A stretch of 64,000 nucleotides of DNA from Streptomyces sp. NBC_00536 (lineage in GTDB: Bacteria > Actinomycetota > Actinomycetes > Streptomycetales > Streptomycetaceae). Location: contig NZ_CP107819.1 of assembly GCF_036346295.1 (NCBI RefSeq), forward strand, positions 1,240,001 through 1,304,000, written 5' to 3'. Positions 26,063 through 34,922 of the stretch are shown piece after piece. Made by a program: the position numbers and the translations under genes. A model generated the notes under the pieces. It was not told the origin of the DNA, searched no databases, and was given only the letters and a program-made list of their open reading frames with translations. How positions within the stretch are numbered: position 1 is the stretch's first letter; each line of letters opens with the position of its first letter.

Positions 26063-28429
26063 ATGACCGAGACCTATCTGCCGGGCGGCCGGTGGCGGCT
26101 GTGGGAGCAGTTCGCGCTGCGCGGTCCGGGCTTCCCGGCCCGCGGGGTGCTGCGGCTGGCCCCGGCCGGGCTGGCCGCGGCGGCCGACAAGTTCCCCGAC
26201 GGCGAGCAGCTGTCCGGGGAGGACTGGGCCGCCTTCGGGGCGCTGTTCGCCGAGGCGGCCGTGGAGAACGCGCACGCCCTCCAGGACATCGCCCGGCTGC
26301 CCGCCTTCCGGGAGGCCGTGGCCTGGCAGAACCGGCCGGTGCTGAGCTCCGGGATCGCGCCGTTCCTGAACTGGACGCCGACCGCGGCGGGCCGCACCAG
26401 CATGCCCCGCCAGCGCGAGGAACTCGTCGCCCACTACTGGCAGCGCTTCTGCGTCAAGAACGACACCATCGGCTTCTTCGGCCCGGTCGGCTGGGGCCGC
26501 TGGGACCTGGGCGCCGAGGGCCCGGACGGTATCGCCGTCGATCCCGGGACCGGCCTGATCGCCGACTCCCGGGTGTACTTCGCCAGTTGGGCGATCGACG
26601 CGCTCGCCGCGGCGGTCGGGGCCGACCCCGCGCTGCGCGACGGGGTGGCTCCCCGGCGGGTGCCCTTCGTCCGCCTCGCGGACGTCGGGGACACCGCGGG
26701 CGACACCGGCATCGAGGGCGCCGAGGTGCTGGTCCCGGGCCGCCCGCCGCAGCTCGCCGGGGCCGCCGCCGCGGCCGTGCTGGCGCTGTGCGACGGCGTG
26801 CGGACCGCGCGGGAGATCGCGGCCGCGCTGCCGGGGACGGACGTGCCGGCCGAGCTGGCGGCCCTGGTGGCCCGCCGGTGGGTGGTGTGGAAGCTGGAGG
26901 TACCGGCCGATGCCCGCCCCGAGCGGTACCTGCGGGCCTGGCTGGAGCGGATCGCGGATCCGGGGGCGCGCGGGCGCGCCCTGGCCGCGCTGGACGTGCT
27001 GGAGCGGGGCCGGGACCTCGTGGCCGCCGCCGAGGGACCCGAGGCCCTGGTCGAGGCGATGAGCGCGCTGGAGGGCGAGTTCGTCGCGCTGACCGAGACC
27101 GCCGCCGTCCGCGAGAAGTCCGCCGGTACGGCGCCCTGCCGGGCCCTGGTCTACTCCGACTGCCGGCGCTCGGCGACGGCCACCCTGGGCCGGGCCGTGC
27201 ACGAGGCCCTGGCCCCGCTGGAGCCGCTGCTCACCAGCGCCGGATGGCTGACCGCCCGGCTGGCCGATGCGGTCATGGCGCGGGCGACGGAGGTGTACGA
27301 GCGCCTCGCCGCGCGGGGTCCGGTGGACCTGGCCGCGTTCTGGTTCGCCTGCATGCCGATCCTGCACGGGGCGGCGCGCACCGAAACAGAGGCGCTGCAA
27401 AGGGAGTTCCGGGCCCGCTGGGCCGCGGTCCTGTCGCCGTCGCCGGATGCCCGCCGGGTCCGGCTGACACTGGCCGACATCGCGGGTCCGGTGGCCGAAC
27501 GGTTCGGGGAGGGGTCCGCGGGCGCAGGGAGTACGGGCACCGGGGGCGGTGTGCGCGGCGGCTGGACCGCCGCCCGCTACCTCAGCCCCGACATCATGAT
27601 CGCCGCGACCGGTACGGACGCGGTGGCGCGCGGGGACTTCGAACTCGTCCTGGGTGAGCTGCACTTGGCGGCCAACACGCTGGGCTCCTCGCTCTTCGTG
27701 CACCAGCACCCCGACGCCCGGGAGCTGACCGCGCTCACCGACCGCGACCACCCGGGGCCCCGGCTGATGCCGCTGCTGCCCAAGGAGCACCGCTCGCGGC
27801 TGTCGGTCCGTACCCGGCACGCGCTGGTGCGGCCCGAGGACTACCACGTCGCGCTGGTGGACTTCACCGCCGATCCGGCCCGGCCGCGTACGGTCCTGAG
27901 CGCCGACGTCACGGTGACCCGGGCCGACGACGGGGAGCTGCGGGCCGTGCTGCCCGACGGCGCGGAATTCGCGGCGGTGGACGTGTTCGCGCACGTCCTG
28001 ACCACCCTCGCGATGGACCTGTTCCAGATCCTGCCGGACGACGCCGAGCACTCCCCCCGGGTGACCGTCGACCGGCTGGTGGTGGCCCGGGAGACCTGGC
28101 GGCTGCCGCAGGACGGGATCGACTTCGCGGACGAGAAGGACGAGGCCCGCCGGTTCGTGCGGGCCCGGCGGTGGCGCGCGCGGCACGGGCTGCCCCGCTT
28201 CGTATTCGTGGTCCTGCCCACCGAGACCCGGCCGTTCTACGTGGACTTCGACAGCCCGGTGTACCTCAGCATCCTGGCCAAGGCGCTGCGCAGACTGGCC
28301 CGCAACGACCCGGACGGGCGCGCCGTGATCACGGAGATGCTGCCCAGCCCGGAGGAGGCCTGGCTGACCGACGACCAGGGCGCCGCCTACACCTCCGAAC
28401 TGCGCTTCGTGGCGGTGGACGAGGGTTAG
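26063..28429 (+). CDS. LanB-like protein 2 (paralogue of LanB-like 1)
   Basis: 788 residues, same architecture as the protein encoded at 20992 and evidently a duplication: shared RQREELVAHYWQRFCVKNDT, GFFGPVGWGRWDLG and RPFYVDFDSPVYL blocks, with intervening parts much more diverged. A small insertion (DVGDTAGDTGIEGAEVLVPG, about residue 210) distinguishes it. It also lacks the LanB elimination domain. Starts 11 bp after the carrier gene with a GGGG ribosome site. Having two paralogues flank the A/PLP/carrier cassette suggests a heterodimer or two successive reactions. It ends before a hairpin that separates it from NRPS1. Confidence 0.84.
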   Translation: MTETYLPGGRWRLWEQFALRGPGFPARGVLRLAPAGLAAAADKFPDGEQLSGEDWAAFGALFAEAAVENAHALQDIARLPAFREAVAWQNRPVLSSGIAPFLNWTPTAAGRTSMPRQREELVAHYWQRFCVKNDTIGFFGPVGWGRWDLGAEGPDGIAVDPGTGLIADSRVYFASWAIDALAAAVGADPALRDGVAPRRVPFVRLADVGDTAGDTGIEGAEVLVPGRPPQLAGAAAAAVLALCDGVRTAREIAAALPGTDVPAELAALVARRWVVWKLEVPADARPERYLRAWLERIADPGARGRALAALDVLERGRDLVAAAEGPEALVEAMSALEGEFVALTETAAVREKSAGTAPCRALVYSDCRRSATATLGRAVHEALAPLEPLLTSAGWLTARLADAVMARATEVYERLAARGPVDLAAFWFACMPILHGAARTETEALQREFRARWAAVLSPSPDARRVRLTLADIAGPVAERFGEGSAGAGSTGTGGGVRGGWTAARYLSPDIMIAATGTDAVARGDFELVLGELHLAANTLGSSLFVHQHPDARELTALTDRDHPGPRLMPLLPKEHRSRLSVRTRHALVRPEDYHVALVDFTADPARPRTVLSADVTVTRADDGELRAVLPDGAEFAAVDVFAHVLTTLAMDLFQILPDDAEHSPRVTVDRLVVARETWRLPQDGIDFADEKDEARRFVRARRWRARHGLPRFVFVVLPTETRPFYVDFDSPVYLSILAKALRRLARNDPDGRAVITEMLPSPEEAWLTDDQGAAYTSELRFVAVDEG
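26360..26508 (+). repeat. 149-bp near-identical block, copy 2
   Basis: Counterpart of 21301-21449, direct orientation, 5059 bp apart. Recombination between them would delete the A, PLP and carrier genes. Confidence 0.8.
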
Positions 28430-28459
28430 CGACGAGGGTTGGCGCGGTGACCCCGCATG

Positions 28460-28507
28460 ACGGCGGCACGCCCGGTACGGCACCACACGTCCGGGCGGGG
28501 CCGCCGT
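28460..28507 (+). terminator. Hairpin between LanB-like 2 and NRPS1
   Basis: ACGGCGGC (28460-28467) and GCCGCCGT (28500-28507) enclose an inner CCCGG/CCGGG stem (28471-28475, 28491-28495). It may reduce read-through, so NRPS1 could also have its own promoter in the 183-bp gap. Confidence 0.45.
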
Positions 28508-28580
28508 TGCGCGTTCTACCCCCGCCCGCTGCGTGCGCGGCTGCGTCTTCTTCCCTACTGACGGGCCTTTCCAGACAGCA

Positions 28581-28596
28581 GTGTTGAGGAAAACAC
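28581..28596. promoter_or_regulatory. Short inverted repeat before NRPS1
   Basis: GTGTT and AACAC arms around GAGGAA end 17 bases before the GTG start of NRPS1. It is a candidate operator or leader hairpin near the ribosome site. Confidence 0.3.
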
Positions 28597-28612
28597 CGCT
28601 TGGAGGCCCGCA

Positions 28613-31600
28613 GTGAAGGCATCGTTCGCGCAGCACAGGCTGTGGTTCCTCGACCAGCTCACCCGAGGTTCCACCGACTCCCTGCTCCCCCTGGCACTGC
28701 GGATCCGAGGCGCCCTCGACGTCCCGGCGCTGGAACGGGCCCTGACGGGGATCGTCGCGCGGCACGAGGTGCTGCGCACCCGGTTCACCGCGGTCGACGG
28801 GGAGCCCGTACCCCGGGTGGACCCGGCCCGGGCGATCACCCTGGAGCCGGCGGAGGCGGCCGACGCCGCCGAGGTGTTCGCGCGGGAGCTGGCCCGCCCG
28901 CTGGACCTGGCCGCGGAGCACCCGCTGCGTGCCTCCCTCACCCGGCTCGGCCCCGAGGAGCACCTGCTCCTCGTGGTGGTCCACCACATCGCGGTCGACG
29001 GCTGGTCCTGGGACGTGCTGCTGCGCGAGCTGGACGCCGGGTACCGCGGCGAGGCCGTGGCGGCGCCCGCGCTCCAGTACACCGATGTGGCCGCCGCCGA
29101 GGCGGAGCGGCTCGACGGTCCGCGGATGGAGCGCCTGCTGGGGTACTGGCGCGAGCGGCTGGCCGGGGTGGCGCCGCTGGCGCTGCCCACCGACCGGCCG
29201 CGGCCCGCGTTCTGGGACGGCTCGGGGGACGTGGTCCGCTTCGAGCTGCCGGCCGCGCTGGTCGCCGAGGTCGACCGGGTGGCCCGCGCGCACCGCGCGA
29301 CCCGCTACATGCTGCTGCTCGCCGTGTACCAGGCGCTGCTGGGCCGCTACTCGGGGCGCGGCGACATCGCCGTGTGCACCACCCTCGCCGACCGGGGGCG
29401 GCCCGGGGTGGACGCGCTGATCGGCCCGTTCGTCAACACCATCGTGCTGCGCACCGATCTGACCGGGGACCCGGCGTTCGGGGAGCTGCTGGCGCGGGTG
29501 CGGACCGGGGCGCTGAAGGACTTCTCGCACGCCGACGCCCCCTTCGACCGGGTGGTCGGCGAGGTGGTCACCGAACGGGACCTGTCCCGGCACCCGCTCG
29601 CCCAGGCCTCCTTCACCCTGCTGAACAACGCGCCCGCCGCGCGCCGGCTCGCGGATCTGGACGTCGTGCTCGTCCCCCCGCCGCTCGGCGGCACCGGGCT
29701 GGACGTGTTCCTCGACCTGAGCCTGCGCGCCAACGGTGACATCGCGGCCCAGCTCCAGTACTCCACCGCACTGTTCCACGATGCGACGATGGAGCAGTTC
29801 GCCGCCGGGTACCTCGCCCTGCTGCGCGCGGTGGTGGCCGCGCCCGGGGCCCCGGTCGCCGCGCTCGCGCGGGAGCTGGAGCCGCTGCCCGGCGGCGAGG
29901 CCCGGCGCCTGGTCGCACTGGCGGGCCGGGCGGACGCGGAGGCCGAGCCCGCCCCGCCGTTCACCGTGTCCGGCGACCCCGGGTCGGTGGCCCTGGTCTG
30001 CGGGGAGGAGTCCCTGACCTACGGCGCGCTGGACGCGCTGACCGGTGACCTGGCCGCCGCGCTGGCCGGGGCTGGGGTGCGTCCCGGCACCCCGGTCGGG
30101 GTGTGCATGCGGCGCGGGATCCCGTCCGTGGCGGCGATGGCCGCGATCTGGCGTGCGGGCGGGGTCTTCGTCCCGATGGACCGTCAGCTGCCGCTGGAGC
30201 GGCTGCGGTTCATGGCCGGGGAGGCGGGCGTACGGTGCGTGCTGACCGACTCCGCGTCCCGCGAGACGGCGGATGCGCTCGGGCCGCCCGTACTGCCCGT
30301 CGAGGACGTCCGGCCCGGACAGGGGGCGGATTCCGGCGCGCCCCGGCACACCCCGGATCCGCGGGAGCTGGCGTACGTCATCTTCACCTCGGGCTCCACC
30401 GGCCGCCCCAAGGCGGTCGGTGTGGAGCACGGCGCGATGGCCGCCCATGTGGCCGCGGCCCGGGCCGAGTTCGGGATCACCGCCGCCGACCGGGTGCTCG
30501 CCTTCTCCTCCTTCTCCTTCGACGCCTCCTTCGACCAGCTGCTGACGGCACTGGGCTGCGGGGCGGGCCTGGTCGTGCGGCCCGACGAGCAGTGGCTGCC
30601 CGACCGGGTGCCCGCGCTCGTCGAGCGCTACGGGATCACCGTCCTGAACCTGCCGCCGACCTACTGGGCCGAGCTGGCCTTCTCCCTCACCGACGCCTCC
30701 GCGGCCCGACTGGCCGGCCTGCGCCTGCTGATCCTCGGCGGCGAGTCCGTCCCGGCAGGGGCGCTGGCCGCCTGGCAGGCCCGGGTTCCGGGGGTGCGGG
30801 CGGTCAACGCCTACGGGCCGACCGAGACCACGGTGACCGCGACCGTCCACGACATCCCGGCCCCCGCTTCCGACGGAGCCGACGGGGCCGAGCGGTCCCG
30901 GGTGCCGATCGGCCGTCCGCTGGGCGGGCGCCGGGCGTACGTCGTGGACGACCGGGACGAGCTGGTTCCCGAGGGCGTGCCCGGCGAGCTGCTGATCGGC
31001 GGACCGGAGCTGGCCCGGGGCTACCTCGGCCGGCCCGCCCTGACCGCGGGCAGGTTCGTCCCCGACCCCTTCGGCCCGGCCGGCGGTCGCCTCTACCGCA
31101 CGGGTGACCTGGTACGACGACTGCCCACCGGGGAGCTGGAGTTCCTCGGCCGGACCGACGACCAGGTCAAGATCCGCGGGTTCCGCATCGAACTCGGCGA
31201 GGTCGAAGCCGTCCTGCTGGAGTGCCCGGGCGTGGTGGCGGCCGCGGTGGCCGCCGGCCCGGACGCCCAGGGCGGCACGGCCCTGGCCGGCTATGTGGTG
31301 GGCGCCGACGGCCCGGTCCCCGCGCAGGTCCTGCGGGCCTTCTGTGCGGAGCGGCTGCCGCACCACGCGGTGCCCGCCGACTTCGTGACCCTCGACGCGC
31401 TCCCCGTGAACGCGTCCGGCAAGCTCGACCGGGCCGCGCTGCCCGCCGTCCGGCCGGACCGGGACCGGGCCGTGAGCGGCGCCGAGTTCATCGCCCCGCG
31501 CGATGAGACGGAGCGGGTGGTCGCCGGGATCTGGGCCGAGGTGCTGGGCGTGGACCGGGTCGGCATCGACGACGGGTTCTTCGACCTGGGCGGGCACTCG

Positions 31601-34600
31601 CTGCTGGCGACGATGGCGGTCTCGCGGATCGCCGAGCGGCTCGGCCGCGAGGTGGAGCTGCGCACCCTGTTCGAGAACCCCAGCATCCGGGCCTTCGGAC
31701 CGCTGGTGGCGGCGGCCCGGCAGGCCGGTGCGAGCGCGGTGGTCCCGGTGGACCGCTCGGGTCCGCTGCCGCAGTCCTTCGCCCAGGAGCGCATGTGGTT
31801 CCTGGACCGGATGTCGGACGCGGGCGACACGTACGTGCTGTGGTTCTCCTGGCGGATGCGCGGCGGCCTGGACCGGGCGGCCTGGCAGGGCGCCCTGGAC
31901 GAGGTGGTCTCCCGCCACGAGGCGCTGCGCACGGCGCTGACCGAGCGGGACGGGCGGCCCGTGCAGCGGGTGCTGGAGGGGGTCGGCGTACCGCTCCAGT
32001 GGCGTCGGGCCCCGGCGGGCGAGGAGTCCGTACGGCTGGCGGAGGTCCGCGAGGAGGCCTTCGCCTTCGCGACCGGCCGGTTCTCCCTGGAGCACCCGCC
32101 GCTGCTGCGGGCCGGGGTGTGGGAGCTGGGACCCAAGGACCACGTCTCGGTGATCTCCTTCCACCACGCGGCGACCGACGGCTGGTCCAAGGACATCATC
32201 ATCGGCGAGCTGTCGGCCTGTTACCGGGCCCGGCTGGCCGGGGAGCGGGCGGCGCTGGCGCCGGTCCCGGTGCAGTACGGGGACTACGCGGTCTGGCAGC
32301 GCGACCGGCTGACCGGCGAGGTGCTGGAGCGGCAGCTGGACTACTGGGAGCGGACCCTCGCCGGGGTGCCCGCGCTGGAGCTGGCGACGGACCGGCCGCG
32401 TCCGGCGGGCTGGTCGGGCCGGGGCGGGGCGATCGAGGTGGACCTGCCCGCGGAGCTGGCGGCCGGGCTGGGCGAGCTGACCCGCCGGTTCGGGGTCAGC
32501 CGGTTCATGGTGCTGCTGGCGGTGACCCAGATCGTGCTGTCCCGCTGGTCGGGGCAGCGGGACGTGGCGGTGGGCACCCCGGTGGCGGGGCGCGGCCAGG
32601 TGGAGCTGGAGCGGCTGGTGGGGCTGCTGGTGAACACGGTGGTGCTGCGGGCCGACCTGTCGGGCGAGCCCACCTTCGAGGAGTTCCTGGGCCGGGTGCG
32701 GGAGTCGGTGCTGGGGGCCTTCGACCACCAGGAGGTGCCCTTCGAGCGGCTGGTGGAACAGCTGCGGCCGGAGCGGGACCCCTCGCGCAATCCGCTCTTC
32801 CAGGTCATGTTCGACGTCCAGGAGAGCGCGACCGGCGGCCCGCGGGTGGAGGGGCTGGAGGTCGAGCACTTCGTCCTGCCGTGGCGCTCGGCGAAGTTCG
32901 ACCTGACGGCCACCTTCCTGCTCTACCCGGACCGCTTCGCGCTGAACGTCGAGTACGCGAGCGACCTCTTCGACCCGGAGACGGTGACCCGGTTCGCCGG
33001 GCACGTGGGCCGGGTGCTGGCCGCGGTGGTGGCCGCTCCGCGGCGGCCCGTCGGCCGCCTGGAACTCCTCTCGCCCGCCGAGCGGGCCCAGCTCACGGGG
33101 GCCGCGGGCAGCTCGCCGACGGTGGCCTCGGCGCCGCCCTTCGCGGTACGGGGCGAGGCCGGCGCGGTGGCCCTGGTGTGCGGGGAGGAGACCCTGCGCT
33201 ACGGCGAACTGGACGCCCTGACCGGCGGCCTGGCCCGGGCGCTCGCCGGGGCCGGGGCCGGTCCGGAGACCCCGGTGGGGGTGTGCCTGCGGCGCGGCAC
33301 CTGGTCGGTGGCGGCGATGGCCGCGATCTGGCGGGCGGGCGGGGCGTACGTACCGCTGGACCCGCACCTGCCCGAGGAGCGGCTGCGGTACATGGTGGAG
33401 CGGGCCGGGGTGCGGTACGTCGTGACGGACGGCCCGAGCGCCGCCCTGGCCACGGCCCTCGGGCGGCCGGTGCTCCGGGTGGAGGACGTACGGCCCGATC
33501 CGGACGGGCCCCGGCACACGCCCGATCCGCGCCAGCTGGCTTATCTCATCTTCACCTCCGGCTCCACCGGCCGCCCCAAGGCGGTCGGGGTGGAGCACCA
33601 CGCGCTGGCCGCCCACGCCCACGCCGCCCGCGAGCGGTTCGCCCTCACCGCGGACGACCGCGTGCTGAACTTCGCCTCCCACTCCTTCGACGCCTCCCTC
33701 GAACAGATCCTGCCCGCCCTCGGCGCGGGCGCCACGGTGGTGATCCGGCCCGACGAGGTGTGGACGGTGGAGGAACTCGCCGAGCGGGTGCGGGCGGAGG
33801 GCGTGACCGTCATGGAGGTCACCCCCTCCTACTGGGAGGAGATCGCCGCCCGCCTCGACACGGTGGCCGGGGACCTCAAGAGCCTGCGGCTCGCCGTCAC
33901 CGGCGGGGAGGCGCTGCCCTCGGCGCCCCTGGAGAAGTGGTTCGCCCACCTGCCGGACGTGCCCGTCGAGAACACCTACGGCCCCACCGAGAGCGTCATC
34001 TCGGCCACCTCCCACCGGGTGACCGGACCGCTGGCGGGCCGGGTGCCGATCGGCCGGGCCTGGGGGGAACGGCGGCTGTACGTGGTGGACGCCCACGACG
34101 AGCTGGTCCCGGTCGGCGTCCCGGGCGAACTCCTGGTCGGCGGAGCGGAGTTGGCCCGCGGCTACCTCGGGCAGAGCGCCCTGACCGCCGAGCGGTTCGT
34201 CCCCGACCCGTACGGCGCCACCGGCGGCAGGCTCTACCGCACCGGCGACCTCGTGCGCCGACTGCCCACCAGGGAACTGGAGTTCCTCGGCCGGACCGAC
34301 CACCAGGTCAAGATCCGCGGGTTCCGCATCGAACCCGGCGAGATCGAGGCCGTCCTGGAACAGCACGAGGGCGTGCGCGGCGCCGCCGTCCTGGTCCGCG
34401 AACTGCGCGGGGACCGCGCCCTCGTCGGGTACGTGGCCGGAACGGGCTTCGGCGCCGACGACCTGGCCGCCTGGTGCCGCGGGCGGCTGCCCGGCTACAT
34501 GGTCCCGGCCGCCTTCGTGGTCCTCGACAGCCTGCCGCTGACCGTGCAGGGCAAGACCGACACCGCGGCGCTGCCCGACCCCGAACTGCCCGCCCCGGCC

Positions 34601-34900
34601 GAGTCCGTGGCCCCGCGGACCCCCACCGAAGAGGTGACGGCCCAGATCTGGGCCGAGGTCCTCGACCTGCCCTCGATCGGGGTGCGGGAGGACTTCTTCG
34701 CCCTCGGCGGGCACTCGCTGCGCGCCGTGGCGGTGGCCTCCCGGCTCCGCGCCGCCTTCGACTGCCCGGTGCAGGTCCGCGACCTGTTCGAGCACCCGAC
34801 GGTCGAGCTGCTCGCCGCACTGGTGGAGCAGCGGCTGTTCGAGGAGATCGCCGGGATGAGCGATGACGAGATCGACCTGTCCCTGACGGCTGACTTCTGA
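28613..34900 (+). CDS. NRPS1: C-A-T-C-A-T, two modules
   Basis: 2095 residues, GTG start with TTGGAGG upstream. Domain order: C (about 1-420, HHIAVDGWS), A (about 455-935), T (Ser996 in LGGHSLLA), C (about 1045-1475, HHAATDGWS), A (about 1510-1985), T (Ser2035 in LGGHSLRA). There are no epimerisation, methylation or release domains. Because it opens with a C domain it needs an upstream donor, plausibly the free carrier at 25789 or an acyl starter. Hand-aligned specificity residues are D-A-D-N-I-G-A-V-T-K and D-A-E-E-V-G-T-I-S-K. Acidic residues at the third position would suit basic or polar side chains, but this is weak. The two A domains share long similar stretches, suggesting module duplication. 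The acidic tail (MSDDEIDLSL) may dock on the basic N-terminus of NRPS2. Confidence 0.95.
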   Translation: MKASFAQHRLWFLDQLTRGSTDSLLPLALRIRGALDVPALERALTGIVARHEVLRTRFTAVDGEPVPRVDPARAITLEPAEAADAAEVFARELARPLDLAAEHPLRASLTRLGPEEHLLLVVVHHIAVDGWSWDVLLRELDAGYRGEAVAAPALQYTDVAAAEAERLDGPRMERLLGYWRERLAGVAPLALPTDRPRPAFWDGSGDVVRFELPAALVAEVDRVARAHRATRYMLLLAVYQALLGRYSGRGDIAVCTTLADRGRPGVDALIGPFVNTIVLRTDLTGDPAFGELLARVRTGALKDFSHADAPFDRVVGEVVTERDLSRHPLAQASFTLLNNAPAARRLADLDVVLVPPPLGGTGLDVFLDLSLRANGDIAAQLQYSTALFHDATMEQFAAGYLALLRAVVAAPGAPVAALARELEPLPGGEARRLVALAGRADAEAEPAPPFTVSGDPGSVALVCGEESLTYGALDALTGDLAAALAGAGVRPGTPVGVCMRRGIPSVAAMAAIWRAGGVFVPMDRQLPLERLRFMAGEAGVRCVLTDSASRETADALGPPVLPVEDVRPGQGADSGAPRHTPDPRELAYVIFTSGSTGRPKAVGVEHGAMAAHVAAARAEFGITAADRVLAFSSFSFDASFDQLLTALGCGAGLVVRPDEQWLPDRVPALVERYGITVLNLPPTYWAELAFSLTDASAARLAGLRLLILGGESVPAGALAAWQARVPGVRAVNAYGPTETTVTATVHDIPAPASDGADGAERSRVPIGRPLGGRRAYVVDDRDELVPEGVPGELLIGGPELARGYLGRPALTAGRFVPDPFGPAGGRLYRTGDLVRRLPTGELEFLGRTDDQVKIRGFRIELGEVEAVLLECPGVVAAAVAAGPDAQGGTALAGYVVGADGPVPAQVLRAFCAERLPHHAVPADFVTLDALPVNASGKLDRAALPAVRPDRDRAVSGAEFIAPRDETERVVAGIWAEVLGVDRVGIDDGFFDLGGHSLLATMAVSRIAERLGREVELRTLFENPSIRAFGPLVAAARQAGASAVVPVDRSGPLPQSFAQERMWFLDRMSDAGDTYVLWFSWRMRGGLDRAAWQGALDEVVSRHEALRTALTERDGRPVQRVLEGVGVPLQWRRAPAGEESVRLAEVREEAFAFATGRFSLEHPPLLRAGVWELGPKDHVSVISFHHAATDGWSKDIIIGELSACYRARLAGERAALAPVPVQYGDYAVWQRDRLTGEVLERQLDYWERTLAGVPALELATDRPRPAGWSGRGGAIEVDLPAELAAGLGELTRRFGVSRFMVLLAVTQIVLSRWSGQRDVAVGTPVAGRGQVELERLVGLLVNTVVLRADLSGEPTFEEFLGRVRESVLGAFDHQEVPFERLVEQLRPERDPSRNPLFQVMFDVQESATGGPRVEGLEVEHFVLPWRSAKFDLTATFLLYPDRFALNVEYASDLFDPETVTRFAGHVGRVLAAVVAAPRRPVGRLELLSPAERAQLTGAAGSSPTVASAPPFAVRGEAGAVALVCGEETLRYGELDALTGGLARALAGAGAGPETPVGVCLRRGTWSVAAMAAIWRAGGAYVPLDPHLPEERLRYMVERAGVRYVVTDGPSAALATALGRPVLRVEDVRPDPDGPRHTPDPRQLAYLIFTSGSTGRPKAVGVEHHALAAHAHAARERFALTADDRVLNFASHSFDASLEQILPALGAGATVVIRPDEVWTVEELAERVRAEGVTVMEVTPSYWEEIAARLDTVAGDLKSLRLAVTGGEALPSAPLEKWFAHLPDVPVENTYGPTESVISATSHRVTGPLAGRVPIGRAWGERRLYVVDAHDELVPVGVPGELLVGGAELARGYLGQSALTAERFVPDPYGATGGRLYRTGDLVRRLPTRELEFLGRTDHQVKIRGFRIEPGEIEAVLEQHEGVRGAAVLVRELRGDRALVGYVAGTGFGADDLAAWCRGRLPGYMVPAAFVVLDSLPLTVQGKTDTAALPDPELPAPAESVAPRTPTEEVTAQIWAEVLDLPSIGVREDFFALGGHSLRAVAVASRLRAAFDCPVQVRDLFEHPTVELLAALVEQRLFEEIAGMSDDEIDLSLTADF

Positions 34901-34922
34901 GACGAGATAGGACCGCATTCCC

